Source of the DNA: Candidatus Ozemibacter sibiricus
Lineage (GTDB): Bacteria; Muiribacteriota; Ozemobacteria; Ozemobacterales; Ozemobacteraceae
NCBI GenBank assembly: GCA_003327425.1
Contig: QOQW01000004.1
Location: forward strand, 124,001 to 188,000
Reading direction: 5' to 3'
Length of the DNA stretch: 64,000 nucleotides
In this document: one piece after another, positions 53,501 to 61,183 of the stretch
Layout of the letters: each line of letters starts with the position of its first letter
Numbering within the stretch: position 1 is the first letter of the stretch
Program-made: the position numbers and the translations under genes
Notes under the pieces: generated by a model
What the model saw: only the letters and a program-made list of their open reading frames with translations
What the model was told of the DNA's origin: nothing
The model's database searches: none

Positions 53501-53869
53501 TCACATCGACGCGTTGCGAATATACGACAGCATCAACAGGAAGATGCCCATGAACAGGGCCAGCGAGAAGAAGTAGATCAGCGAGAAGAAGAAGAAGGGC
53601 ATCTCATTGACCACCTTCTTGAACAGCTCGCTTTCCGGCTCTTCTTTCTTCACCTTGGTCTTGCGAGACAGCTTGTCGAAGAAGATCAAACAGAGCGCCC
53701 CCAGCCCGAGGAAGCCGAAGGCGAATCCGAACCCGGCGGCGAAGATCGGGGTGTGGGGGTTGAGCGGGGCGGTCGAATACAGCGCATAGGCGGTCAGCAG
53801 GCTGGCCACCAGCAGCCCGCAGAAGACCAGCGACCCCAGGAACAACCACCCCCACAGGAACTCCTTCAT
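53501..53869 (-). CDS. Small membrane protein of unknown function
   Basis: A 122-residue protein with three or four membrane helices (about residues 4-25, 38-62 and 95-117) and a short basic loop (KLSRKTKVKKEEPESELFKKV). The ATG at 53869 overlaps the stop of the upstream pyrophosphohydrolase gene (ATGA) and its stop is 13 bases before the binding-protein start. No family recognised. Confidence 0.7.
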   Translation of the reverse strand: MKEFLWGWLFLGSLVFCGLLVASLLTAYALYSTAPLNPHTPIFAAGFGFAFGFLGLGALCLIFFDKLSRKTKVKKEEPESELFKKVVNEMPFFFFSLIYFFSLALFMGIFLLMLSYIRNASM

Positions 53870-54279
53870 TCCACCCCTGCCCCGCCTTCCGGGTTCTTGG
53901 GTTTTTCCCAATGGCCAAGACACCGCTCGACCGGGTACTTCCGGCGGTTTTTGCGCATCTTCGCGTCGAGCGCGGCCGCCAGGTCGAGATCGAGCACATT
54001 GGCCAGGCTGAGCAGATACGCTAGCACATCCGCCATCTCCTCGCCAATCTGCTGGCGGCGCTCGGGCGTCATCTCATCGGGCGCCGGCGGCGACCACTGG
54101 AAATGCTCGAGCAGCTCTCCCGCCTCGAGCACGATCGAAACCGCGACATTGCGGGGAGTATGGTACGGTTGCCAGTCCCGTTCGGCGATGAACCGGGCCA
54201 CCAGGGCCTTCAGGTCGGCGAGGGTCGCCCGGCCATCGGTCAGGGCGGCCCCTGCCCCCGGCGCACCTTGCGGAGTCAT
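53866..54279 (-). CDS. MazG/DCTPP1-like nucleotide pyrophosphohydrolase
   Basis: A 137-residue all-alpha NTP pyrophosphatase. DLKALVARFIAERDWQPYHTPRNVAVSIVLEAGELLEHFQW followed by IGEEMADVLAYLLSLANVLDLDLAAAL contains the EExxE...ExxD metal-binding pattern and closely resembles RS21-C6/DCTPP1 (dCTP pyrophosphatase). It probably removes non-canonical dNTPs. The first 20 residues are a Gly/Ala-rich extension. The ATG at 54279 overlaps the stop of the peptidase gene. Confidence 0.85.
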   Translation of the reverse strand: MTPQGAPGAGAALTDGRATLADLKALVARFIAERDWQPYHTPRNVAVSIVLEAGELLEHFQWSPPAPDEMTPERRQQIGEEMADVLAYLLSLANVLDLDLAAALDAKMRKNRRKYPVERCLGHWEKPKNPEGGAGVE

Positions 54280-55643
54280 CGGTGGCGCGCCGCCCCCTCG
54301 CCAGGGGTCGGCCCCGGTGCGGGCGCCTGCGCCCCGGCGTATTCGGCCAGCAGAGCCGCATTGAGCCGCAAGATCTGGTAGCACAGATCGAGGTTCATGG
54401 CCCCGACCAGATCGGTGGTGCGATGGTAATTCGGATTGTCATCGAATTCGGACTCGATGGTCAGGAGGGTGGGAACCTTCTTATTCAAGAAGGGAACATG
54501 GTCAGAGCCCCACGGCCGATAGCTGATCTGCGTGGCCAGCGTCGTATGCCGACCGGCCAGTTCGGCGGCCTTCTCGGCCATGGCGGCATTGAAGGAAGCG
54601 GTTTCGATCAGCAGCGACAACGGCGGCTTGCGGTCGAACCCGATCATGTCCATGTTGATGACGGCGCGGATCCGCGAGAGGTCTTCGGGCTTGAGCCCGG
54701 CCACGTAGGCCTTCGAGCCGAGCAGCCCCTGCTCCTCGCCCAGCACCAGCAGGAAACGGAGGTTGGCCCGGCTGGTCACCCCCGGTTTCGTCATCAGGCG
54801 GGCCAGGGCCAGCACCCCCGCCGCCCCAGAGCCGTTGTCATCAGCGCCTGGGGCCAGCGTGGCGGCTTTCTCGGACGTGCTGTCGAGATGGCCGAGCACC
54901 ACCACCTCGCCGGCGGCCGCCGCGTCGGTGCCGGGCAGGAAGGCCTCGAGATTGTCGCGCGGCGTCGCCCCGCTGGTGAAGGGCAGGCGCCGCGTCGCCA
55001 GCCCAAGATCGCGGAAGACCTTCTCGCAATGCTCGAGCGCCCGGTTCGCCCCTTCCGCATACGTATAACGGGTCTTGAGATCGACCAGGGCTTGCAGGTC
55101 GGCCACGAAGGCGTCGCGGTCGAGGCGCCCCAGCAGATCGTCGATCGGTTCGCGCGGCCGCGATTTCCAGGCCGCTCGCCGCAGCGGCGTCAGGATCGTC
55201 TCGTTGGCCGGCAGCGGTTCGAGCCGGCTGAAATCGGACATTTTGGCCGCCAGGCCCATCTGCCCGGTCTCGGTGGCCGCCAGCACCCGAAAGCCTGAAC
55301 CCTTCCACAGCACCCGCACACCGGGGAATTTGATCTCTCGAAAGGCAGGATCTTTGGTCGTGAGCAACCAAAGCCGCTCGCCCGGCTGGAGTTCGGTCAT
55401 GACGGGCGAGGGGGTCTTCTTCTTGAGTTTTTCGATGAACCCCGCCCCGCACTGCACGATGGTCGCGTCGCCCAGCCCGGTGTAGGCCTCGTGGCCGGTG
55501 CCGAGCGTGGCGAGAATCTCGCGCGCCTCGCTAGTCGGCAGGATGGTCATCCAGCCAGGGGCCGCAGGGTCGGCCGCGCAGGCGGTTCCAGAGAAGATCA
55601 ATCCTAAGAGGGCCACCAGGCCGATCATCGCGATCCATTTCAT
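54276..55643 (-). CDS. Secreted M28-family zinc aminopeptidase
   Basis: A 455-residue exported peptidase. Signal peptide residues 1-22 (LLGLIFSGTACA before ADPA). An N-terminal domain of about 180 residues precedes the M28 catalytic domain (about 190-440). Zinc ligands and catalytic residues are visible: GHLDS (His), GADDNGSG (bridging Asp), GEEQGLLGS (catalytic Glu and ligand Glu), NMDMIG (Asp) and YHRTTD (His). AGGAGAGAGC precedes the ATG, and a TATAAT box stands 41 bases upstream. It heads the coupled gene string down to queE. Confidence 0.9.
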   Translation of the reverse strand: MKWIAMIGLVALLGLIFSGTACAADPAAPGWMTILPTSEAREILATLGTGHEAYTGLGDATIVQCGAGFIEKLKKKTPSPVMTELQPGERLWLLTTKDPAFREIKFPGVRVLWKGSGFRVLAATETGQMGLAAKMSDFSRLEPLPANETILTPLRRAAWKSRPREPIDDLLGRLDRDAFVADLQALVDLKTRYTYAEGANRALEHCEKVFRDLGLATRRLPFTSGATPRDNLEAFLPGTDAAAAGEVVVLGHLDSTSEKAATLAPGADDNGSGAAGVLALARLMTKPGVTSRANLRFLLVLGEEQGLLGSKAYVAGLKPEDLSRIRAVINMDMIGFDRKPPLSLLIETASFNAAMAEKAAELAGRHTTLATQISYRPWGSDHVPFLNKKVPTLLTIESEFDDNPNYHRTTDLVGAMNLDLCYQILRLNAALLAEYAGAQAPAPGPTPGEGAARHR

Positions 55644-55684
55644 GCTCTCTCCTCCAACCCATGGGGATCAGCGTTCGACCTTTC

Positions 55685-55690
55685 ATTATA
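55685..55690 (-). promoter_or_regulatory. -10 box of the M28 peptidase gene string
   Basis: Perfect TATAAT on the minus strand with a weak, T-rich -35 (TTTTTT at 17 bases). Predicted start about 55678. Confidence 0.45.
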
Positions 55691-55724
55691 AGGGAAAAAA
55701 CCCCAGGAAAAAAGCGGCACGTTG

Positions 55725-55733
55725 TGCTAATGT
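55725..55733 (+). promoter_or_regulatory. Extended -10 promoter of the PfkB kinase gene
   Basis: TGCTAATGT, an extended -10 element with no good -35, 35 bases from the divergent TATAAT. A small palindrome GCAC-GTT-GTGC overlaps it. Confidence 0.35.
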
Positions 55734-55806
55734 ACCGTCGGATCGGGGACAGGTTGCAGGGGATCGCCCCGAGGGATCTGACCGCTTCGCAAGGAGGCAT
55801 GTCGGC

Positions 55807-56739
55807 ATGGCCGGGATCGTCGTCTGTGGCTTGATCAACTACGAGACCACCCTCCGGATCGGCGGGTTCCCGCTGGAGTACAATCCGGTCAACTACCCTT
55901 TCCATGGCATCGCCAGCTCGGTCTCGGGCGTCGGCTTCAACGTGGCCACCGCCCTGGCCCGCCTCGGCAACGACGTCCGCTTCCTGTCCTTCCTCGGCGA
56001 CGACCCGCTCGGTCGTCACATGCGCGAACGGCTGCGCGACCACCGCCTCGCCGATCAGGTGGTCGAGGTCCGCAAGATGGCCAGCCCCCAGTCGGTCATC
56101 CTGTACGACCCCGCCGGGCGCCGCCAGATCCATGTCGATCTGAAGAGCGTGCAGGAGCTGGCCTATCCGGTCGACCGCTTCCTCGCCGCCGCGCAGGGCT
56201 GCACGGCCGCCGCCCTCTGCAACATCAACTTCTCCCGGCCGCTGCTGCGCGAGGCCCGCCGGCTCGGCCTGCTGGTCGCCACCGACGTCCACGCCATCAG
56301 CAGCCTGGAGGATGAGTACAACCGCGACTATATGCAATCGGCCGACCTCCTGTTCCTCAGCCATGAAGGGCTGCCCTGCTCCCCCGAAGAGGCGGCTCGC
56401 CTCATCCTGGGCACCTTCGCCACTCCCCGGCTGGTGGTCATCGGCCTGGGGCACGACGGCGCGGTCCTGGGGCGCCGCGATGACGGCTCCATCCGCCGTT
56501 TCCCGGCAGCGCCGCCCCCGCGGGTCACCAACACCATCGGCGCCGGCGACGCGTTGTTCTCCTCCTTCCTCCATTGGTACTTGCGAGACGGCGACCCCGA
56601 CCGGGCCCTGATCCGGGCCCAGGTCTTCGCTTCGCTCAAGATCGCCGGCGCGGGCGGCGCCGACGCCCTGCCCACCGAGGCCGAGGTCGAAGCCCGCCTC
56701 GAGACCCTGGCCGGTCTGAACTGCCGGCTCACTCCTTGA
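55807..56739 (+). CDS. PfkB-family carbohydrate/nucleoside kinase
   Basis: A 310-residue kinase of the ribokinase fold. VVCGLINYETTL at the start, SGVGFNVATALARLGNDVRFLSFLGDDPLG (first PfkB signature) and the catalytic VTNTIGAGDALFSSFLHW (second signature, with the GAGD anion hole and Asp base) are present. The substrate, a sugar, sugar acid or nucleoside, is not evident. AAGGAGG lies 10 bases before the ATG. The SagB-type gene follows 16 bases on. Confidence 0.88.
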   Translation: MAGIVVCGLINYETTLRIGGFPLEYNPVNYPFHGIASSVSGVGFNVATALARLGNDVRFLSFLGDDPLGRHMRERLRDHRLADQVVEVRKMASPQSVILYDPAGRRQIHVDLKSVQELAYPVDRFLAAAQGCTAAALCNINFSRPLLREARRLGLLVATDVHAISSLEDEYNRDYMQSADLLFLSHEGLPCSPEEAARLILGTFATPRLVVIGLGHDGAVLGRRDDGSIRRFPAAPPPRVTNTIGAGDALFSSFLHWYLRDGDPDRALIRAQVFASLKIAGAGGADALPTEAEVEARLETLAGLNCRLTP

Positions 56740-56755
56740 CCGAGAGGCCCTGCCC

Positions 56756-57484
56756 ATGAACAAAGAAATCGGGGAGCTCTTCCAGCAGAATACAAAATAC
56801 TTCCGGCACCGCATGCCCACCGGGCTTCTCAATCTCGAAGCCCGGCCGGCCCCGTACAAGGAATACCCCGGTGCCAGAATGATCAACCTGCCTGATCCCG
56901 CCCACCGCCGCACGCCCACGTTGACCCGGCTTCTGAAGGAACGACGCAGCATCCGCCGCTATGCGCCCACGCCCCTGGCCCTCGCCGATCTCTCCTTCCT
57001 GCTCTGGGCCAGCGGAGGCCGCCAGCGGGTGGAGCATGGCCACCAGTTCCGCACCGCGCCCTCGGCCGGAGCGCTCTACCCCATCGAAACCTACGTTCTG
57101 GCCCACGAGGTCGAAGATCTTGAAGCCGGGCTGTACCATTATGGCGTGCGTGAACATCGGCTCGAACTGGTGGCCACCGGCGATTTCCGCCGCGAGATCA
57201 CCCAGGCCGCCCTGGAACAGGCGATGTGCCGGGAGGCGCCCGCCATCCTGCTCTGGACCGCCGTCTTCGACCGCTGCGCCTGGAAATACGGCCAGCGGGC
57301 GTGGCGCTACATCTACCTCGATGCCGGTCATATCGCCCAGAATCTAGCGCTGGCGGCCACCGCCCTCGGCCTGGGCAGCTGCCAGATCGCCGCCCTGTTC
57401 GACGACGAGGTCAACGCCCTGCTCCGGATCGACGGCACGACCGAGGGCATTCTGTACATGAGCGTGGTCGGGCATCCGGGGTGA
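56756..57484 (+). CDS. SagB-type nitroreductase-family oxidoreductase
   Basis: A 242-residue FMN-dependent oxidoreductase. RRSIRRYAPTPLALADLSFLLWASGG, TAPSAGALYPIETYVLAHEVE, LYHYGVREHRLELV and the C-terminal LGSCQIAALFDDEVNALLRIDGTTEGILYMSVVG match the SagB-like branch, which in peptide-toxin clusters oxidises azolines to azoles. No precursor peptide, SagC or SagD gene is adjacent, so this is a stand-alone member of unknown substrate. It forms a pair with the kinase gene. Confidence 0.87.
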   Translation: MNKEIGELFQQNTKYFRHRMPTGLLNLEARPAPYKEYPGARMINLPDPAHRRTPTLTRLLKERRSIRRYAPTPLALADLSFLLWASGGRQRVEHGHQFRTAPSAGALYPIETYVLAHEVEDLEAGLYHYGVREHRLELVATGDFRREITQAALEQAMCREAPAILLWTAVFDRCAWKYGQRAWRYIYLDAGHIAQNLALAATALGLGSCQIAALFDDEVNALLRIDGTTEGILYMSVVGHPG

Positions 57485-57579
57485 GTCGGCGACCGAACCG
57501 CTGCCGAAGCGGTCGTCTCGCCATCGCCCTGGTGCCTCTTCGGCGCCCTTCCCGCCCTTCCCTGATCAGCGGCCGCGCC

Positions 57580-57608
57580 TTTCCTCCCCCGGGCCCGTGT
57601 GGTATCCT
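57580..57608 (+). promoter_or_regulatory. Promoter of the pseudopilin operon (leaderless)
   Basis: TTTCCT (57580-57585), 17-base spacer, extended -10 TGG-TATCCT (57603-57608). The ATG at 57615 is six bases further on and has no ribosome-binding site. Confidence 0.45.
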
Positions 57609-57614
57609 TGATGT

Positions 57615-58088
57615 ATGCAGAGGGGAATGAGGACACCGGTTCGCGGGTTCACCCTGCCCGAGGTGTTGATCACCATCATCCTCATCTCCATCCTGTTCCT
57701 GCTCGGGGTCATCTTTTCGAGCGGACTGCGCCACACCCGCAAGCAGCGCACATTCGAGATCGCCATCGGCCTCGCCCAGCAGGCCGTCGAAGCTCTGCGG
57801 GCCGCTCCCTTCGAACTGATCGACGATGCCGACGCCCCCGGCCACAGCGTCGAAGAAGACCTCAACACCGCCAACGGCGGCACCGACCTGTATGAACCGG
57901 TGTTCATCTCGAACAACGTCCGCTATGAGCGCAAGGTCGAAGTGGAGAACGTGCCCCCGGCCAACGATGTCAAAGGCGCCACGCCGGTGGGCTTGAAAGC
58001 CGTCCGGGTCACGGTGAAATGGAAGGGCCCCGAAGACGATGCCCCCGAGCCCTTCGTCATCACCACGACCATCGCCAATCTGAATTGA
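57615..58088 (+). CDS. Pseudopilin-type protein (GspI/PilV-like)
   Basis: A 157-residue minor pilin. The class III signal is VRG before FTLPEVLITIILISILFL, with glutamate at position 5 of the mature chain. Residues 30-60 continue the helix (RKQRTFEIAIGLAQQAVEAL) and the rest is a small beta domain. Size and helix pattern fit GspI/PilV-type subunits at the pseudopilus tip. The start at 57615 is placed by the promoter; ATG at 57627 (MRTPVRG) is an alternative. First gene of a three-gene pilin-type string. Confidence 0.85.
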   Translation: MQRGMRTPVRGFTLPEVLITIILISILFLLGVIFSSGLRHTRKQRTFEIAIGLAQQAVEALRAAPFELIDDADAPGHSVEEDLNTANGGTDLYEPVFISNNVRYERKVEVENVPPANDVKGATPVGLKAVRVTVKWKGPEDDAPEPFVITTTIANLN

Positions 58089-58090
58089 CC

Positions 58091-58846
58091 ATGCGCCCCG
58101 CCTGCCTGCCATCGCCCGCTCGACGCCCCGGCCGCCCCCGGCGGGCCGCCATGACCATCCCCGAACTGCTCATCGTCCTGGTGCTGGTGACGATCATCGT
58201 CTTCGTCGCCTACAAGGTGTTCTTCTCCCAGGCCCGCATGGTGCAACAGTCGATCGAGTTCATGCAGGTCAACGACAACTTCCGCAAGATCGTCATGTTC
58301 CTGGGCAACGACATCCGCGAGGCCACCCGCATCATCCTGCCCAACCCCATCAAGCACGAAGAGATCGGCAAGCAGGACACCACCGCCGGCGTCGTCCTGC
58401 AACTGCTGAAACAGGAAATCGATCCCCGGGTGAAGCCCGCCGGGCCCCTCGGCCAGGTCGCCGTGCTGCGCGAGGTCATCTACGAACTCGAGAACAACCC
58501 GAATCCGAACGCCAAGACCATTCCCCGCTACCGTCTGATCCGCACCGAATTCATCACCGACCGCACCGGCGAGAAACAGAAGCAGCGCCACGAGATCGTC
58601 GACAGCGTGCGCGAGTTCGTCCTGTTCCGAACCATCCGCAAGCCCTTCAAGCCCCAGAACGTCGACGCGCTCAAAGATCGTCTGCTGGTCCCCCTCCCCT
58701 CGCAGGACAGCGGCACCGGCAACAGCCTGCTGCACCTGCGCGTCACCCTCGAACGCACCCGCCAGCAGGACGTCGGTTCGGTCTATCAGATCTCGATGGC
58801 CACCTCCTTCTACAAGCGCGGCAAGGAGGTCTACCCCAACCCATGA
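58091..58846 (+). CDS. Pseudopilin-type protein (GspJ/PilW-like)
   Basis: A 251-residue prepilin-type protein, two bases after the previous stop. After a 20-residue Arg/Pro-rich leader the sequence RRAA-MTIPELLIVLVLVTIIVF shows a prepilin cleavage site with Ala in place of Gly at -1 and glutamate at +5. The rest resembles GspJ/PilW: NDNFRKIVMFLGNDIREATRII, then a beta-rich domain ending in LLHLRVTLERTRQQ. The stop overlaps the next start (ATGA). Confidence 0.82.
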   Translation: MRPACLPSPARRPGRPRRAAMTIPELLIVLVLVTIIVFVAYKVFFSQARMVQQSIEFMQVNDNFRKIVMFLGNDIREATRIILPNPIKHEEIGKQDTTAGVVLQLLKQEIDPRVKPAGPLGQVAVLREVIYELENNPNPNAKTIPRYRLIRTEFITDRTGEKQKQRHEIVDSVREFVLFRTIRKPFKPQNVDALKDRLLVPLPSQDSGTGNSLLHLRVTLERTRQQDVGSVYQISMATSFYKRGKEVYPNP

Positions 58847-61179
58847 TGCCCTTGCGCCGCTTCCGCCGCGGGTCCGGCTACGTCCTCGTCATCACCTTCG
58901 CCGCCCTGCTGGGCCTGTTCCTGGTGATCCTGGGACGTCTGCGCAAAGGGCACCACACCCTGCTGTCGAAGAGCGCCCGCGACTTCCTCGCCACGACCGT
59001 GGCCGAGGCCGGCCTCAACTGCCTGCTGGCCGAACTGCGGGTGGAACCGAGCTATCGCACCGCGTGGTACTTCAAGGAGAGGGACAACGGCAAGAAAGAA
59101 TGGACCAGCCCGGTCGCCAAGCGCGCCACCAACCTCGGCGAAGCCCTCGACCTCGAGGTGGACGGCGTTGCCCAGGGCCTGTATACCGGCCGCACCTCCT
59201 TGGGCGATTTCAAGGTCCGCGCCGCGCCCGTCTATGGCGCCAAGGAAAACCCCGCCACCTTGGGGCTGGTGGAAAAAGAAATGTATTACTACGTCGAGGT
59301 GGTCGCGCGGGTCGGCGACGGCAAGACCGATGACGGCACCTCCTATCGCCGGATCAAGGCCCTGCTCGAGCGGCGCAGCCCGATCACCGAGCACAACCTG
59401 TTCGACGGCGAAATGCTCGATCTCGGCGCCTACGGCCCCTTTCCCACCGCGCCTCAGCAGCTGCGGAAAGGCCGTTATTACGGGTACCAGTACATCCTCT
59501 TCAACTCTTTGGGGGGCCTCGACCAGGGCTCCGAACTGTTCGAGGTCGAGAAGATCGAGACCCCGGGCATGATCCGGGCTCTCAAGCCCACCCGCATCGA
59601 GTTCGCCAACAAGAAGACGGTGACCCTGAACAGCACCAACGATTCCGCCAACGACAAGAAATTCTCCACCTTCGACGGCTTCCTGCTCGATGGCGCCAAT
59701 GGCGCCCACCCCATCAAATTCACCCGCCTGCCCATGGAAACCTTGTACGAGAAGGCGAAGAAACCCCGCAAATACGGCGGCTTCGTGATCGAGAAGGGCA
59801 CCTTCCCCGTCAGCACCTATCGCAATCCCTACGACCCCAAGACCGAGTACGTCGATCTCAACTTCGGGGAATACCGGGTCAGCCTCTCCACCAATGAGAA
59901 CACCAGCGACAGCACCGACGATGAGAACCAGCCCGACGACGATGCGGCCCCACCCTACAATGGCGACGATCCAGGTCCGTTGGCCAAGCTCCGAGGGAAG
60001 TCCCTGCTGATCTATTCCAAGATGCCTCTGCGCATCTGGGGCTGCCCCGACCGCAACGTCACCATCGTCTGCGAGGGCGACATCGTGATCGCCGGAGATT
60101 TCAACCAGAACCCCGACGCCTCCCAGGAGTATACCGACGACAGTTACACCATCTACCGGGCCCAGTTGAAGAGCAAATACGGCGCCCTGCCCAACGGCAA
60201 AGATGGGTACAAGGTCGGCGCCCTGCTGATGAGCAGAGGGCGCATCCTCATCGACGTCTCCCGGCCCTCGCTGTTCCTGGCCAATGAGATGAAGCCCTAC
60301 CTCCTGTATGCCTTCGGCATGACCCTGCACCCGGCCACCCCCGAGATCGAGAAGGAGATGCGGGAAGCGCTCTGCCCCGTCGATCCGACCAAACGGAAGG
60401 ACCTGGTCGGCCTCGGTCCCCCGGGCCCGGATGGCGTGCCGGTCGCCCGCTACGGCACCCTGGCCTGGCTGTTCAACAATCCCCATACCGAATCGGGGCC
60501 CGGCTACGACGCCAACCTCGCCGACCTCATCGATTTCTTCACGCCCGGCAGCGGGCCCACGCCCCGCTTCGGCATCCGCGACCCGGCCGCCCGCACCGCC
60601 ATCATCGATGAGATCAAGCAGGCCTGCCGCATGGATGGCATTCTCACCGTCAAAGAGCTCGACCGCATCTACGCCATGGCCTGGGCCCAGGCCGTCAAGG
60701 AAGAGAACGAGAAACCCGAGGCCGGATGCGGCCCGATGGCCCTCGTCCCCGGCCTGTTCGCCGAAGCGAAGAAGAGTCCGACCGACGGCATCTTCCTGCC
60801 CGAGATCACCATCAATGCCGCCCTGGTCTCTTCGACCCGCCGCGCCGCCCCCTTCCGGGTCGGGCTGGCCGGTCCCAAGACCCTGGACGAGATCGGCAAC
60901 GCTCCCGGCGGCGAGTCGATGGGCATCTACCAGTACCTCAAAGAACCGGCCTTCATCATTCAGCGCGTCTACGGCAGCGAAATCCGGCTCGGCACCGCGG
61001 AACCCACCTACTTCATCACCGGCAAATACACTGGCGCCAATACCTTCCTGCGCCGCCGGGTCTGGGACCCCCGCCTGCTGGTCAACGCCGATTTCAAACC
61101 CCCGGAGATCCCTCTCGTCCACAACCTGCTGACCTATTCGGAAGAAACGATCAGCAAAAGCGACTTCGACAAGTTCTGA
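58843..61179 (+). CDS. Very large pilus-tip (PilX/GspK-like) protein
   Basis: A 778-residue protein with a single N-terminal helix GSGYVLVITFAALLGLFLVILG; no glutamate at mature position 5, as is usual for GspK/PilX. AEAGLNCLLAELR continues the helix. It is two to three times the size of known GspK/PilX. The large C-terminal part is beta-rich and includes NVTIVCEGDIVIAGDFNQN, a parallel beta-helix-like turn seen in PilX-type and DUF4900-like proteins, and an acidic loop of about 20 Asp/Asn/Thr residues (near residue 360). It is probably the exposed tip of the pseudopilus. Confidence 0.72.
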   Translation: MMPLRRFRRGSGYVLVITFAALLGLFLVILGRLRKGHHTLLSKSARDFLATTVAEAGLNCLLAELRVEPSYRTAWYFKERDNGKKEWTSPVAKRATNLGEALDLEVDGVAQGLYTGRTSLGDFKVRAAPVYGAKENPATLGLVEKEMYYYVEVVARVGDGKTDDGTSYRRIKALLERRSPITEHNLFDGEMLDLGAYGPFPTAPQQLRKGRYYGYQYILFNSLGGLDQGSELFEVEKIETPGMIRALKPTRIEFANKKTVTLNSTNDSANDKKFSTFDGFLLDGANGAHPIKFTRLPMETLYEKAKKPRKYGGFVIEKGTFPVSTYRNPYDPKTEYVDLNFGEYRVSLSTNENTSDSTDDENQPDDDAAPPYNGDDPGPLAKLRGKSLLIYSKMPLRIWGCPDRNVTIVCEGDIVIAGDFNQNPDASQEYTDDSYTIYRAQLKSKYGALPNGKDGYKVGALLMSRGRILIDVSRPSLFLANEMKPYLLYAFGMTLHPATPEIEKEMREALCPVDPTKRKDLVGLGPPGPDGVPVARYGTLAWLFNNPHTESGPGYDANLADLIDFFTPGSGPTPRFGIRDPAARTAIIDEIKQACRMDGILTVKELDRIYAMAWAQAVKEENEKPEAGCGPMALVPGLFAEAKKSPTDGIFLPEITINAALVSSTRRAAPFRVGLAGPKTLDEIGNAPGGESMGIYQYLKEPAFIIQRVYGSEIRLGTAEPTYFITGKYTGANTFLRRRVWDPRLLVNADFKPPEIPLVHNLLTYSEETISKSDFDKF

Positions 61180-61183
61180 TCTC

